A stretch of DNA of 64,000 bases from Vibrio sonorensis (GCF_001854765.1 NZ_LJJE01000112.1:62001-126000); one strand, 5' to 3'. Counted from the stretch's first letter, positions 7,926 to 17,906 are shown. Program-made: numbers and translations. Notes: generated from the letters alone by a model not told the origin.

Positions 7926-9851
7926 GTGTTTAACAAGGCGACCGCAGCTGCGCTATTTGTTTCGTTTTTAGCGTTGATAATTCTTTCTTTGGAAGTGGCT
8001 TTCTCCAGCGATACTCCAAAGCAGGATGAGCACACCACCTCTCTTGCACCCTTTGAAAGGGTGCAGCAAATCTCTATTGGGCAAAAACTCATTCAAATAC
8101 AAAACTCTTCATACCGTTCTCCTAACTCTGCAACTGAAGAGCACAAAAAATTAATAGAAAAAGCCACCCAAGATAAATCGTGGCAAATCAAGGCTTATAG
8201 TCACTTGACCCTCTACACTATGGCCTTGTATCGAGATGATAAAATCGAAGCAAATAAGCAGCGAATGTTAATGCTGGAGTACGTTCCAGAACAAGACAAA
8301 GCGAACTTCGAAATGGCTCTTTTACTGGAGCAGGCGATCAAGCTCGCCCGAATGAGCGAAAATGAAAAAGGGATCCAGATAATCGCAAAAGCTATCGCTT
8401 TAGGAGAAAAGCATGGCGCGGATATGCAGTTGCTGCGAGCATATAATACCGCAGGGGTTTTGCACAATTCAGCAAACCAGTTAAACCAGTCACAATGGTA
8501 TTTCTATCAGGGAATCGAGTTGGGTAAGCGTTATCCTGGAAACCCATATAGCAGTAAGTTGTACAACAATATGGCGCAGCTCTATGTTCATTTAGAGCAA
8601 TGGCAATCAGCGATCAACCATATGAATATTGCCCTGGATCTCTATTTAACTTCCGACAAAATTGACAGCATTACCATGCAAACCATCTTGCTGAACTTGT
8701 CTTACTCCTACCAGATGAAGGGAGATAAACCAAAAGCAAAAGATGCCTACCAGAGGTCACAAAAATACGTATCTGGTGAGATAGGAGAATATCCATATTT
8801 ATTGGAGTACAAAGCACGAGCGCGAATTTTGTGGCTGGAAAGCCGAAATGAAGATGCCTTGGAGGCGGTAAATAAATGCCTTTCACACCCTAAAGCAGAT
8901 TTTTATGCAAAGCAAAAAGGTCAATGTCTCCTTGTGCGTGCGAATATAGAAGCGGAGCAGGGGAAGTATGTTCAAAGCTTGGCAACCATAAAAGAGAGCT
9001 TGAATATGTTTGATCAGGTTAAACACAGTAGGATGTTGTTAAAAACCTATCTTTTACAAGCGGAGAACTTTGAAAAACTGGGCCGCCTAGATGAGGCTTT
9101 AGAGGTATATAAGCAGTTCTACCAAAGAGAGAAAGAGCAGTTGTCTGTTCAGGTTTATGCACTTGAACACTCGTTTGAATTAAGAGAGGTTGAACAAGAG
9201 CGAGACTTGCTTGATGTTCAAAACCAACTTAACGCCTTACAGCTTGAACGTGGACAGTTACGCCTTAAGATAGCGACAATATGGATTTTATTAGTATTGT
9301 TTGCCTTGGGGTTTGCTCTTCACCGTGCGTTCGCTGTTAAGTCTAGAAACCTACAGCTTGAGCACCTTTCTAATGTTGATCCATTAACTGGATTAAACAA
9401 CCGACGTTACTACCACCAAGAGTTAAAGCAAGCGCGCCAGATTGATCTCAAGGCCTACTATCGCCTTGTGTTAATAGATATTGACTATTTCAAGTCGATT
9501 AATGATACCTACGGGCACGATGTTGGTGATCAAGTGTTAGTAGAAACTGCCGCGCGAATTAGTGAAGAGTTACAACCAGAAGAGCTGTTTGTTCGATGGG
9601 GCGGCGAAGAGTTTTTGTGCTTGATAAAAGACAACGATGAACTGAGAGACAGGATAAAAGGGCTTTTGTTAATCGTTAATCAAATGCCTTACGAGACGGA
9701 CAATGGAGAGATAAAGGTTACGGTTTCTATTGGTGTCGGGGATTCTTGTTCTCCTGATGAGTTAAGACATAACACCGACTATTTTGCAGAAACCGACCAC
9801 AGGCTATACGAAGCAAAACGGCAAGGGCGCAATCGAAGTGTGTTCGGGTAG
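7926..9851 (+). CDS. Membrane diguanylate cyclase with periplasmic TPR region and C-terminal GGDEF domain
   Basis: The 641-residue protein starts with a signal/anchor helix (about 6-26). A long helical TPR-type sensor region (about 110-430) with a coiled-coil tail follows, then a membrane helix (about 450-470) and a GGDEF domain (about 480-641). The active-site motif is intact (VRWGGEEF, with LIDIDYFKSINDTYGH), so it should make c-di-GMP from two GTP at the cytoplasmic face. The RxxD inhibitory site is absent (QPEE in its place), which predicts no product feedback there. The start is GTG with a poor ribosome binding site. The signal sensed is unknown. Confidence 0.88.
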   Translation: MFNKATAAALFVSFLALIILSLEVAFSSDTPKQDEHTTSLAPFERVQQISIGQKLIQIQNSSYRSPNSATEEHKKLIEKATQDKSWQIKAYSHLTLYTMALYRDDKIEANKQRMLMLEYVPEQDKANFEMALLLEQAIKLARMSENEKGIQIIAKAIALGEKHGADMQLLRAYNTAGVLHNSANQLNQSQWYFYQGIELGKRYPGNPYSSKLYNNMAQLYVHLEQWQSAINHMNIALDLYLTSDKIDSITMQTILLNLSYSYQMKGDKPKAKDAYQRSQKYVSGEIGEYPYLLEYKARARILWLESRNEDALEAVNKCLSHPKADFYAKQKGQCLLVRANIEAEQGKYVQSLATIKESLNMFDQVKHSRMLLKTYLLQAENFEKLGRLDEALEVYKQFYQREKEQLSVQVYALEHSFELREVEQERDLLDVQNQLNALQLERGQLRLKIATIWILLVLFALGFALHRAFAVKSRNLQLEHLSNVDPLTGLNNRRYYHQELKQARQIDLKAYYRLVLIDIDYFKSINDTYGHDVGDQVLVETAARISEELQPEELFVRWGGEEFLCLIKDNDELRDRIKGLLLIVNQMPYETDNGEIKVTVSIGVGDSCSPDELRHNTDYFAETDHRLYEAKRQGRNRSVFG

Positions 9852-9940
9852 TCGAGGATACTGTGGTGTGCTTAAATTGTGCCTCATTAGCCTTGCAATA
9901 CAAGCAAGTTAGGCATCTCTCGCTACTAGGGTGCTAAAAG

Positions 9941-11686
9941 TCAGTCGATAACCACCGAGTTGCGCGTCTCTTTAGCCTTGTAGAGTGCGCTATCCGCTTG
10001 GGAATACAATTGGTCTGAAGACAAGTTGGAGTCCGGGTGAGAAATGCGTATACCAATAGATACAGTGAGATAAGGGGAAAGATCGGAGCCTTGATGCTTT
10101 CGTCTAAGATCGGCTACCGAATGTTGGATTTGCCTTGCAATTGATTGGGCTTGAGAAGCGCTGGTATTTGGTAATAACGCGGCAAACTCCTCACCACCGA
10201 TTCGAGCGACAAAGTCGCGCTCGCCATTACAGCTAGCAGAGAGTATCTGAGCGATGTCTACAATGGCATCATCACCCTCAGGGTGACCATACAAGTCGTT
10301 GTATTGTTTAAAGTAATCGATATCTAAAATCAAAAGTGCCAAAGGCTGCTTTTTTCTTTGGCTGCGCTTTAGCTCAAGCGCCAATGTACTATCGAAAAGG
10401 TGTCGATTGTTTAGTTTTGTTAGCGGGTCAGTGGTCGCCATCGTTTGCACTTGTTCCACATAACCTTGTAGCAACTGGAGTGCATCTTCCATATCTCCTA
10501 GTTCATCCCGATATCTGCGTTTTACTGCCAAATCGGTATTCCCGTAGGAGAGCTCAATCATATTAGTTCTTATGTCAGTAATGCGATTAACGACTTGGCG
10601 ATGTAAAAATATCCATCCAATAAGTCCACTAAAAACGACGCCAAAAGCGGCGATAATCCATAATATTACCTGCTTTTGCTCTAAATTGCTTTCCGAAGAG
10701 TTCGCTTCAAACGAAAGCATATCTTGCAAATATCCCCTGACTTGCTCGGAGCTGACGAGTAGTTCGTCTGCGGTCTCTACTTGTTGGGAAATCAGAGAAT
10801 CGATAACCTTTTCAGTGCGAATATAAGCTAATTGGATGTTAAAGACAGAGACTGTTCCGGTATAGAGACTTTTAGCTTGTTCAAGCCACGCCAAAGCCGC
10901 CAAATTGGCTTTTTGGCCAGCTTCGCTATTGCTGTATCTTTCAATGCCGTTGGCTAAGTTGTGAACTTGCCTCTTGATGCGATTGAGCTCCCTCACGTCT
11001 TCTAAGGTGCTTGCTTCGACAAGTAATTCAGCGAGTAAAAGCGCTCGCTTGTATATATTAAAAAAGTTGCGAACATCGTTTAGAGCGGTTTCTGCACTTT
11101 TATGGCTATGGTAATGCTGGTCCGAATTTCCGTGATCCTTGCTACTGATCATTTTTTCAAGTCGGTCGGTGAGAATACCCATTTGGGGAAGCAGTTGAAC
11201 TTCGGTGTTGCGAAGCAGCGCAATGGCTTGTGGAGTAATCAACTTTTTGTGGTTGATCACTTGGGAACGAGAAATAAAAAGTTGAGCTAGATGGTCGGTA
11301 TGGACGATGTATTGCTCAATGCGCTGATTCCGACTCTTTAAATCGATACGCTGTACTTCAAGTAGGGGAGATTGCGCAAGTTCGCGGTCGATGTCCTCTA
11401 TCTTTTTCCAATGAGATTTAACACGGTCAATGTGCAGAAGGGTATTGCCGCTGTCTTGCTTAGACTTTAGTGCAAATAACTCAGACTTTAGGTTGGCACT
11501 GATAGACTGCAAGTTACTAATACTCTGCATAAGAGGAACGAACTCAACGGCCGCTCTTTGGTAAGAGTTGCTGAGTTGCTTGGCGGTCAAATTAGCCACC
11601 AGTACCGTCGCTATCGTCAATGTGGCAATGATGGCGAGTGCGGCATAAAGCTGTTTTTTAATCGAACGATATTCTAGTTGCTTCAC
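9941..11686 (-). CDS. Diguanylate cyclase with large periplasmic sensor and HAMP-like linker
   Basis: The 581-residue protein has a membrane helix at about 13-35, a roughly 300-residue helical periplasmic region, a second helix (about 343-363), a HAMP-like segment and a GGDEF domain (about 420-575). The GGEEF motif is intact (ARIGGEEFAALLP) and LDIDYFKQYNDLYGH is present. The RxxD site lacks its Arg (GERD). Its ATG overlaps the stop of the upstream solute-binding protein gene by four bases, so the two are translationally coupled. This suggests that the binding protein presents a ligand to this receptor, as NspS does for MbaA in Vibrio cholerae, although NspS pairs with a different output enzyme. 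Confidence 0.9.
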   Translation of the reverse strand: MKQLEYRSIKKQLYAALAIIATLTIATVLVANLTAKQLSNSYQRAAVEFVPLMQSISNLQSISANLKSELFALKSKQDSGNTLLHIDRVKSHWKKIEDIDRELAQSPLLEVQRIDLKSRNQRIEQYIVHTDHLAQLFISRSQVINHKKLITPQAIALLRNTEVQLLPQMGILTDRLEKMISSKDHGNSDQHYHSHKSAETALNDVRNFFNIYKRALLLAELLVEASTLEDVRELNRIKRQVHNLANGIERYSNSEAGQKANLAALAWLEQAKSLYTGTVSVFNIQLAYIRTEKVIDSLISQQVETADELLVSSEQVRGYLQDMLSFEANSSESNLEQKQVILWIIAAFGVVFSGLIGWIFLHRQVVNRITDIRTNMIELSYGNTDLAVKRRYRDELGDMEDALQLLQGYVEQVQTMATTDPLTKLNNRHLFDSTLALELKRSQRKKQPLALLILDIDYFKQYNDLYGHPEGDDAIVDIAQILSASCNGERDFVARIGGEEFAALLPNTSASQAQSIARQIQHSVADLRRKHQGSDLSPYLTVSIGIRISHPDSNLSSDQLYSQADSALYKAKETRNSVVID

Positions 11687-13115
11687 TCTGCCAACATCGC
11701 CTCTTCACCATATAGGTTTTGTAATGTAATTATCTGGACGGAAAGCGCTTTTAACGTGGTTTCTATATCCCCTCCAATAGCGATTCGATAGGCCGCCTTC
11801 ATCAGTTTAGGGTAAATACTGCCCATTGCCGTACTTGTGTAGTGTCCGTATAAATGAATATCTCGTTTCCAGTTCGAATCGGACTGAAAGCTTGATTCTA
11901 AGGCTTGGCGCTGTGGAGAACCGGCGGGTAGTGTATCTATCAAATAATGAACCACATCGAGTCTGCAGGGATTTCCTCCGCCTTGGGCATAAGCCAATTG
12001 GTTTTCAAAACTGGTCACATATCGCATAAGCCAATAGGCCGCCTGAGGGTTTTTGCTGTCGTAGCTTACGGCAAAAGAGTAAGCTCCGTGGTATGGGCGA
12101 CCACCTGCTACTGGAGAGATCCCAAGTTCCGCATCCGGTACGTTCTGGCTGATTTGTCCGCTGACAGACCACAGGTTGTTATAAAGGAACGGGCTCATGG
12201 CAACTTTACCACTGTTCAGTGCGTTAGCAGACTCTAAGAAAGCGTACTGATCATCGGCGGGTAGCGCATATTGCATTAAATCGATGTAATACTTGGCGGC
12301 GGCTATGGCAGTATCGGAATCTGAACGTACGTGAAACCCGATAATTTCGGGGCACTAAACTCGGGGAGAAACCATTTTCCTCCCATTCCCCACAATATAG
12401 AAGAGAGTTCATCGTTAATGTGTGGACGGTTTCCCGACATCAATGACACGCCGTAAAAGTTCTCTTGTAGGGTTCGGCCTGCAAGTGATTCTCCCTGTTT
12501 GCGGGTAAAGAATTTAGCCACATCCATAAGTTGTTCGAAAGTCACTGGGGCTTGAAGAGGATAACCGTATTGTTCAAAAAATTTTTCTCGCTCACCTTCG
12601 TGTTCAAACAGATCTTTCCGATAGTGATTTCCCATCACATAAGAGTTGTATGGAAGACTATGCAGTTCGCCTTCATATGAAAGTAGGCTAAGTAGTGCAG
12701 GGTAATAGTTGCTCGAAAAAGTCCCAATGTCACTGGCGGCTTGCGGATCAAACTCTCGAATAAGTTCGACAACCGGAACCGTATAACCGTTGGCAGCCCA
12801 TTCCTTTGCCCAACCAGCTTCTATGGTGACAACATCAAATTTCCCGTTGCCATTTTGCATAGAATTGGTTTGCAACTGGTACATATCGCCTAATGAAGCG
12901 GAATGAACAACCACTTCTACTCCGGTCGCTTTAGTAAATTCGGCAATAATGTTCTCGTTGAGGTAATCCGTCCAAAAACCCTTTTCTGCTACCAAAGTTA
13001 TAGGCGTTTTATTTTCTATTTCAGGCAATAAAATCGGCGTTGGGACAGATAATAAAGAATTAGATTTCGCTGAAACGCAAAATAGCAGCATAAACACCAT
13101 AATAAGTGCGCGCAT
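11683..13115 (-). pseudogene. Periplasmic extracellular solute-binding protein (family 1), frameshifted
   Basis: Two frames together encode a roughly 477-residue sugar-type binding protein. The first has a signal peptide (MRALIMVFMLLFCVSA), FDVVTIEAGWAKEWAANGY and SLPYNSYVMG; the second continues with AAAKYYIDLMQYALP and GISPVAGGRPYHGAYSFAV. One base is missing around 12331-12340 near an ACGTACGT, and a total length of 3n+2 confirms a single loss. Both halves are well preserved, so a sequencing error is likely. No ABC permease or ATPase is nearby. The partner is the diguanylate cyclase whose start overlaps this stop, which points to signalling rather than uptake. Confidence 0.82.
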
Positions 13116-13672
13116 AGATCTCCCCCTAAATTAACACTAACCCTTTTTAAAAGTATTCCAAGCTATTGAATTTCGCAATGTGACAGTGGTTTGCTATGCA
13201 ATTGGTGTAATGGTTGGTCATACGGTTTGGTGATTAAGAGGTAATTGAACTATTTGGCTTAATTGATAGTTGTGTTAGTTATATGTGCTGTTTAGATGAT
13301 AAATATGGTAAATACACCCTACAAAATATTGATTATCGATGTGAGGTGTCGATAAACAATACAATGTTCGTGGCCAATAACACTGAATAGAATGTGATCT
13401 AAAAACAAAAAATGGTCCTAAAGTGCTAAGTGGCAAAATGCAGTTATTGAGCCTGATCCACCTAAGCAATATTCAGTTAAAGGATATAGATAGAACACAC
13501 ATTCTAGTGGATGGAAATTGTGGCGTTGTTTGCATAAATAAAAATAAGCACAACAAAATGAATAGCTTGGACTATTGTTTCTTATATGCAATTCAAACTC
13601 TCTAATATTGCAATTAACAATATGAAATGTGACCACTATGCTGGCTATAGCAACTAAGGAAGGTGAACAGTG
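13116..13672. other. Divergent promoter region between the binding-protein operon and the CoA-transferase gene
   Basis: About 560 AT-rich bases with no gene I can support. It contains a 7-base inverted repeat (TTATCGA at 13333-13339, TCGATAA at 13349-13355) and ends with AAGGAAGGTGA before the CoA-transferase GTG. Promoters for both directions should lie here, but no clear -35/-10 pair stands out. Confidence 0.55.
13333..13355. repeat. Operator-like inverted repeat
   Basis: TTATCGA and TCGATAA are perfect inverted copies nine bases apart, in the divergent promoter region about 220 bases upstream of the binding-protein gene. No T tract is present. It could be a dimer-binding site or chance. 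Confidence 0.3.
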
Positions 13673-15209
13673 GTGACAAGGATAACAGCGTGCGACGCGG
13701 CAAAGTGGGTGAATGACGGCGATGCGTGATGCTAGGTGGATTTATTGGAAGTGTTGTTCCCGAATCTCTGGAAAGAGCTATCGGCGAAAGGTATAGAAAG
13801 ACAGGATTTCCAAGAGATCTCACTTTGATTTTTGCGGCCGGTCAAGGCGATGGCAATGGGCGAGCGTAAATCATCTTGCAGAACAAGGTTTGGTTTCACA
13901 CGTGATAGGCGGTCATTGGGGCTTAGTTCCCAAGCTACAGGCGCTAGCAAACTCAAACATGATACAAGGATATAACTTACCACAGGGCGTTATTTCTCAT
14001 TTGCTGAGAGATACGGCTGCTGGGAAACCGGGGACACTCAGTAAAGTGGGACTGGGTACTTTTGTCGATCCCAGAGAAGAGGGGGGCAAAATCAACTCAG
14101 CAACAAAAGAGGATTGGGTTGAACTGATGGACTTTAGAGGAGAAGAGTATCTTTTTTACCATAAGTTACCCGTCAACCTTGCCCTGTTAAGAGGTACTAC
14201 TGCTGATGAAAATGGCAATATCACAATGGAAGATGAATGCCTTATCGTGGAAAGCTTAGCAGCGGCACAAGCCGCTAAAAATCAAAATGGCAAGGTGATC
14301 GTACAAGTGAAACGCGTAGTACCCGCGGGAGAGTTAGACCCTCACGCAGTTAAGATCCCAGGGATTTTTGTAGACGCAGTAGTGGTGTGCGAAGACGAAG
14401 CTGAACACATGCAGACCTTTGCTTCACAAATGAATCCTGAATTTGTCGGCCGAGGAGAAAAAAAGACAAGACAAAAGCCGAGTGAACCTTTGCCCCTCAA
14501 TGCCAAAACAATCATAGCGCGAAGAGCGGCTATGGAACTAAGAAAAGGGGCGATATTGAATCTGGGTATTGGCGTTCCCGAATACATTGCCCAAGTTGCT
14601 GAAGAAGCGGGTACGTTAGATCAATATACCTTAACGGTCGAACCAGGAGCTGTAGGTGGCGCACCAGCTGGTGGTCTTGATTTTGGTGCGTCTCGCTTTC
14701 CTGAAGCGATAATCAGCCAAGATCAAATGTTTGATTTTTATGATGGCGGGGGTATAGACCAAGCATTTTTAGGGCTTGCGCAATGCGATGAGGCAGGGGA
14801 TATCAACGTCTCACGGTTTGGAAGCAAGATTGCTGGATGTGGCGGTTTTATTAACATTACCCAAAATGCTAAGTCGGTCTACTTTTGCGGTACTTTTACC
14901 GCAGCAGGCTTAAAAACCGAAGTGAAAGAAGGAAAGTTGTCTATCCTTCAAGAAGGAAAACAGAGCAAGTTTATTCAGCAGGTGGAGCAAATTACATTTT
15001 CAGCCAAGCAAGCGTTGAAGACAAAAACACCTGTTATGTACATTACCGAGCGAGCCGTATTCCAGCTGACTGATAAAGGGCTGGAGTTGATAGAAATCGC
15101 CCCAGGGGTCGATTTACAAAAAGACATATTAGAACAAATGGCCTTTAAGCCAATGATTAGCGATTCGCTCACCTTTATGGATAGCCCAATTTTTCAACCT
15201 ATTATTTAA
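13673..15209 (+). pseudogene. Acyl-CoA:acetate/3-ketoacid CoA-transferase (YdiF/propionate CoA-transferase type), two frameshifts
   Basis: From GTG 13673 the reading is MTRITACDAAKWVNDGDA. It then shifts near 13726 to GGFIGSVVPESLERAIGERY and shifts again near 13864 to the long frame that runs to 15209. Each shift restores with one added base, giving about 512 residues, the usual size of the fused two-subunit family. The catalytic glutamate motif (VEPGAVGGAPAGGLDFG) is intact. The enzyme moves CoA between short-chain acyl or 3-keto acids and acetate in the cytoplasm. A dehydrogenase follows 9 bases later, suggesting short-chain or beta-keto acid metabolism. Confidence 0.85.
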
Positions 15210-15218
15210 GGATAAACT

Positions 15219-15941
15219 ATGACTAACCTAAACAGAGTGGCGGTAGTAACTGGGGCAGCTCGCGGTATTGGCCGTGCTATCTGCGAACAGTTACTGGCAG
15301 ATGGCTTTAGCGTTGTCGGACTCGATATTTCTCCTGTCGATTGGTCTGAATCAAGCCAACTGAGCAGCTATGAAGTGAATTTATGTGATAAACCCGCAGT
15401 GGAGAAGGTCGTGACTGACATTGTTTCCAAACAGGGAAGAATCGATGTTCTAGTCAATAACGCAGGTATTACTAGAGACTCAATGCTAACGGACATGATT
15501 GAGGGCGACTGGGACAGCGTAATCGATATCAATCTAAAAGCGGTATTTATACTCACTCAACAGGTTGCAAAAACCATGCTTGAGCAAAATGAAGGCAGCA
15601 TAGTCAATATCTCCTCTATCGTTGGTACCGATGGCAATATAGGACAAAGTAATTATGGTGCGAGCAAAGGCGGCGTGATCACGATGAGCAAAGGCTGGGC
15701 GAAAGAACTCGCGCGCAAAGGGGCTCAAATTAGAGTGAACTGTGTTGCTCCGGGCTTTATTGAAACGGATATGACCAAAGATCTACCAGAAAAAGTAATA
15801 GACTATATGAAAGGCAAAACGCCACTGTCCCGGATGGGTAAAGCGAGTGAGATCGCTGACGGTGTTGCTTTCTTAGCGTCTGACAAAAGTAAGTTTATAA
15901 CGGGACAAGTATTAAAGATTGATGGCGGTCTAGTCTTGTAA
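15219..15941 (+). CDS. Short-chain dehydrogenase/reductase, FabG/PhaB-like
   Basis: The 240-residue enzyme has the NAD(P) motif TGAARGIG (11-18), NNAG (80-83), a catalytic serine near 132-133 and YxxxK at Tyr146/Lys150. It looks like a 3-oxoacyl reductase of the FabG/acetoacetyl-CoA reductase type. It follows the CoA-transferase gene by nine bases, so a joint role in 3-ketoacyl/3-hydroxyacyl-CoA interconversion is likely; that is inference from position. AAGGATAAACT precedes the ATG, and a strong terminator closes the operon. Confidence 0.92.
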   Translation: MTNLNRVAVVTGAARGIGRAICEQLLADGFSVVGLDISPVDWSESSQLSSYEVNLCDKPAVEKVVTDIVSKQGRIDVLVNNAGITRDSMLTDMIEGDWDSVIDINLKAVFILTQQVAKTMLEQNEGSIVNISSIVGTDGNIGQSNYGASKGGVITMSKGWAKELARKGAQIRVNCVAPGFIETDMTKDLPEKVIDYMKGKTPLSRMGKASEIADGVAFLASDKSKFITGQVLKIDGGLVL

Positions 15942-15962
15942 CGCTTAAAGAAAAAAGGAATC

Positions 15963-15996
15963 AGCCAGCCGAATGCTTATTTGGGCTGGCTTTTTT
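15963..15996 (+). terminator. Rho-independent terminator of the CoA-transferase/SDR operon
   Basis: AGCCAGCC, a 13-base loop and GGCTGGCT followed by a T tract, 22 bases after the SDR stop. Confidence 0.88.
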
Positions 15997-16090
15997 GTTG
16001 CCAAAAAGAATATTTTCAAAAATTGTTCGTCTTTTTTAGATAGGCGTCGTCTTAGTAGTAGAAGCCCAAACCGACCTAAAAGAGGAACAT

Positions 16091-16783
16091 ATGTTAAAAG
16101 TAATTAGCTTCACTATTTGCCCGTTTGTACAGAGAGTAACCGCAGCGTTAGAAGCGAGAAAAATTCCCTACGAAATAGAATTTATCGAGCTGTCCAATAA
16201 ACCGGATTGGTTTAAATCGATATCGCCTAATGGCCAAGTGCCGGTGATGATAACGGAAAGTGGTACTGCCTTGTTTGAATCCGACGCGATTTGCGAATAC
16301 ATCGAGGATGAGTACGGCGCACTTACAAAAGAACAGTCAAACGAGTCAAAAGCCTTAGAGCGGGCGTGGGGCTATCTGGGTACAAAACACTACCTCACGC
16401 AGTGCGGAGCAATGAGCAGTAAAGATGGTGAGACTTTAGAGAGTCGCAGCGCCAAGCTTCGTCAAGCATTCGAGAAGGTGGAAAAGCAGCTAACGGAAGA
16501 CAGCCATTTTTTTTCTGGGAACAAAATAGGGAATGTGGATGTTGCTTGGTTACCGCTTCTGCATCGGGCATCGATTGTCGAAGAGCATTCTGGTTACGAC
16601 TTTCTATGTGGTTTGCCCAAGCTCAAAGCGTGGCAAACGCGCTTGTTAGAAACGGGCATCGCAAACGCCAGTGTTGCCGAAAATTTTGACGAGAAATTTA
16701 AACGTTTTTACCTAACTAATACGTTTTTAGCTCAAAACCAAGATATTATTAGTGACATGCAAAAGTGTAGTTCTTGTTGTTAA
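16091..16783 (+). CDS. Glutathione S-transferase family protein with Cys active site (omega-like)
   Basis: The 230-residue protein has a thioredoxin-like N-terminal domain with CPF at residues 10-12, GQVPVM supplying the cis-proline and FESDAI for glutathione binding. A helical C-terminal domain follows. The Cys-Pro active site suggests thiol transfer or dehalogenation/reductase chemistry rather than classic conjugation. Unusually, it ends in a cysteine cluster (KCSSCC). GAGG lies just before the ATG. The stop is 73 bases upstream of the sigma-factor start, so the two may be co-transcribed. Confidence 0.88.
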   Translation: MLKVISFTICPFVQRVTAALEARKIPYEIEFIELSNKPDWFKSISPNGQVPVMITESGTALFESDAICEYIEDEYGALTKEQSNESKALERAWGYLGTKHYLTQCGAMSSKDGETLESRSAKLRQAFEKVEKQLTEDSHFFSGNKIGNVDVAWLPLLHRASIVEEHSGYDFLCGLPKLKAWQTRLLETGIANASVAENFDEKFKRFYLTNTFLAQNQDIISDMQKCSSCC

Positions 16784-16856
16784 CAGAGCCTTAGTGAAAA
16801 GAGGTAGTCATAGCGCTACCTCTTGGCTAACAGATAAATTGGTGCAACTGAGCAAT

Positions 16857-17396
16857 ATGCAAATCGAAACCGTATGGCGTGACTTTGAAAACCTATTAAA
16901 AGCATATCTTCACAAACACATTACCGATCCTGATGATGTGGAGGATCTGTTTCAAGAAGTGATGATAAAAGTTCATCAACAGCTAACAACGTTAAAAGAG
17001 AGTGGCAAACTCAAGAGCTGGTTGTTTCAAATAGCAAAAACAACGGTGATAGACTTTTATCGAAAGCGGGGCCGATATGAAAGCCATGTAAAAGGGTTAG
17101 AACTAGATGATGGGTTACCGGAAGTTATTGACCAACTATCAGACTGTGTCGCGCCTTTTATACAAGCATTGCCAAAGCAAGAAGCAGAGTTGCTGACTGC
17201 CGTTGACATAGATGGAGTCTCACAGAAACAGGTAGCGCAAGATCTCAATCTGCCGTACACCACTTTAAAGTCCCGTGTAAAATCAAGTCGAGTTAAACTG
17301 CTGACCCTGTTTAATGAATGCTGCGAGTTCTCACATGATTCGCAAGGTCGCGTTAGTGACTATCAGCAAAAGCGAAGCGGATGTAATCGATGCTAA
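16857..17396 (+). CDS. sigZ: RNA polymerase sigma factor SigZ-like (ECF family)
   Basis: The product is about 179 residues with sigma region 2 (DPDDVEDLFQEVMIKVHQ, then LKSWLFQIAKTTVIDFYRK) and region 4 (VSQKQVAQDLNLPYTTLKSRV). The length and opening MQIETVW fit the SigZ group, so I choose ATG 16857. Upstream in-frame codons would overlap the GST gene, but the ribosome binding site here is weak. No anti-sigma gene follows; the next gene is convergent. The C-terminus is cysteine-containing (SGCNRC), which might be redox- or metal-responsive, though this is speculation. Confidence 0.85.
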   Translation: MQIETVWRDFENLLKAYLHKHITDPDDVEDLFQEVMIKVHQQLTTLKESGKLKSWLFQIAKTTVIDFYRKRGRYESHVKGLELDDGLPEVIDQLSDCVAPFIQALPKQEAELLTAVDIDGVSQKQVAQDLNLPYTTLKSRVKSSRVKLLTLFNECCEFSHDSQGRVSDYQQKRSGCNRC

Positions 17397-17405
17397 CTCT
17401 GTTAT

Positions 17406-17792
17406 TTAGACATTAACCTTGTACTTGAGGTCATTCACTTCGTCGCCAGTCATGCCGCGAAACCCCCAGCAATGAGCAGGTTGTTCTTTAATGGTGATCT
17501 CAATATCGTTAGCCGTGATACCAACTTTTTGCTCAATGTTTTTAAATAGGCAGTGGATAAGGTGCTTTTTGGTCTCTTGTTGCCTACCTTCCATCATGTT
17601 GATCTCAATAACGGTATACGCATCGCTTCTGCCTTCTGGATAATAAAAGTCAGATTTTTCCATTGGTATAAATCGATGAGCGCGTTTGCCTTCAGGTAGT
17701 CCAATCGCTTGGGTCATCGACTCTTGTATTACCTTCGAAAGCTCAGCTTTGATAGGGTTTAGCTGTTCTTTGATTCCATAGATTAAAATCAT
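17406..17792 (-). CDS. Tautomerase-superfamily protein
   Basis: The 128-residue protein matches the long tautomerase subfamily, with HRFIPMEKSDFYYPEGR, YTVIEINMMEGR and EQPAHCWGFRGMTGDE. Classical 4-oxalocrotonate tautomerases use the amino-terminal proline exposed by Met removal, but this chain begins MILIYG and has none. It may use other residues or be non-enzymatic. It is monocistronic and convergent with sigZ. Confidence 0.8.
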   Translation of the reverse strand: MILIYGIKEQLNPIKAELSKVIQESMTQAIGLPEGKRAHRFIPMEKSDFYYPEGRSDAYTVIEINMMEGRQQETKKHLIHCLFKNIEQKVGITANDIEITIKEQPAHCWGFRGMTGDEVNDLKYKVNV

Positions 17793-17906
17793 GGTAAGTC
17801 CTTTTGTATATCAACGGGTGCTATTTTGCGCATAAAAAGATAACTTTCAAAGTTATTCATAAACGTAACTTTATCCCTATCACTAGAAAAATGATCAATC
17901 AGATAG

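Noticed and set aside
11683..13115. True ABC transporter operon
   Set aside because: No permease or ATPase gene lies next to this binding protein; the downstream gene is a diguanylate cyclase.
13423..13605. 60-residue frame between the binding-protein and CoA-transferase genes
   Set aside because: No ribosome site, AT-rich composition and no motif; it is probably chance in an intergenic region.
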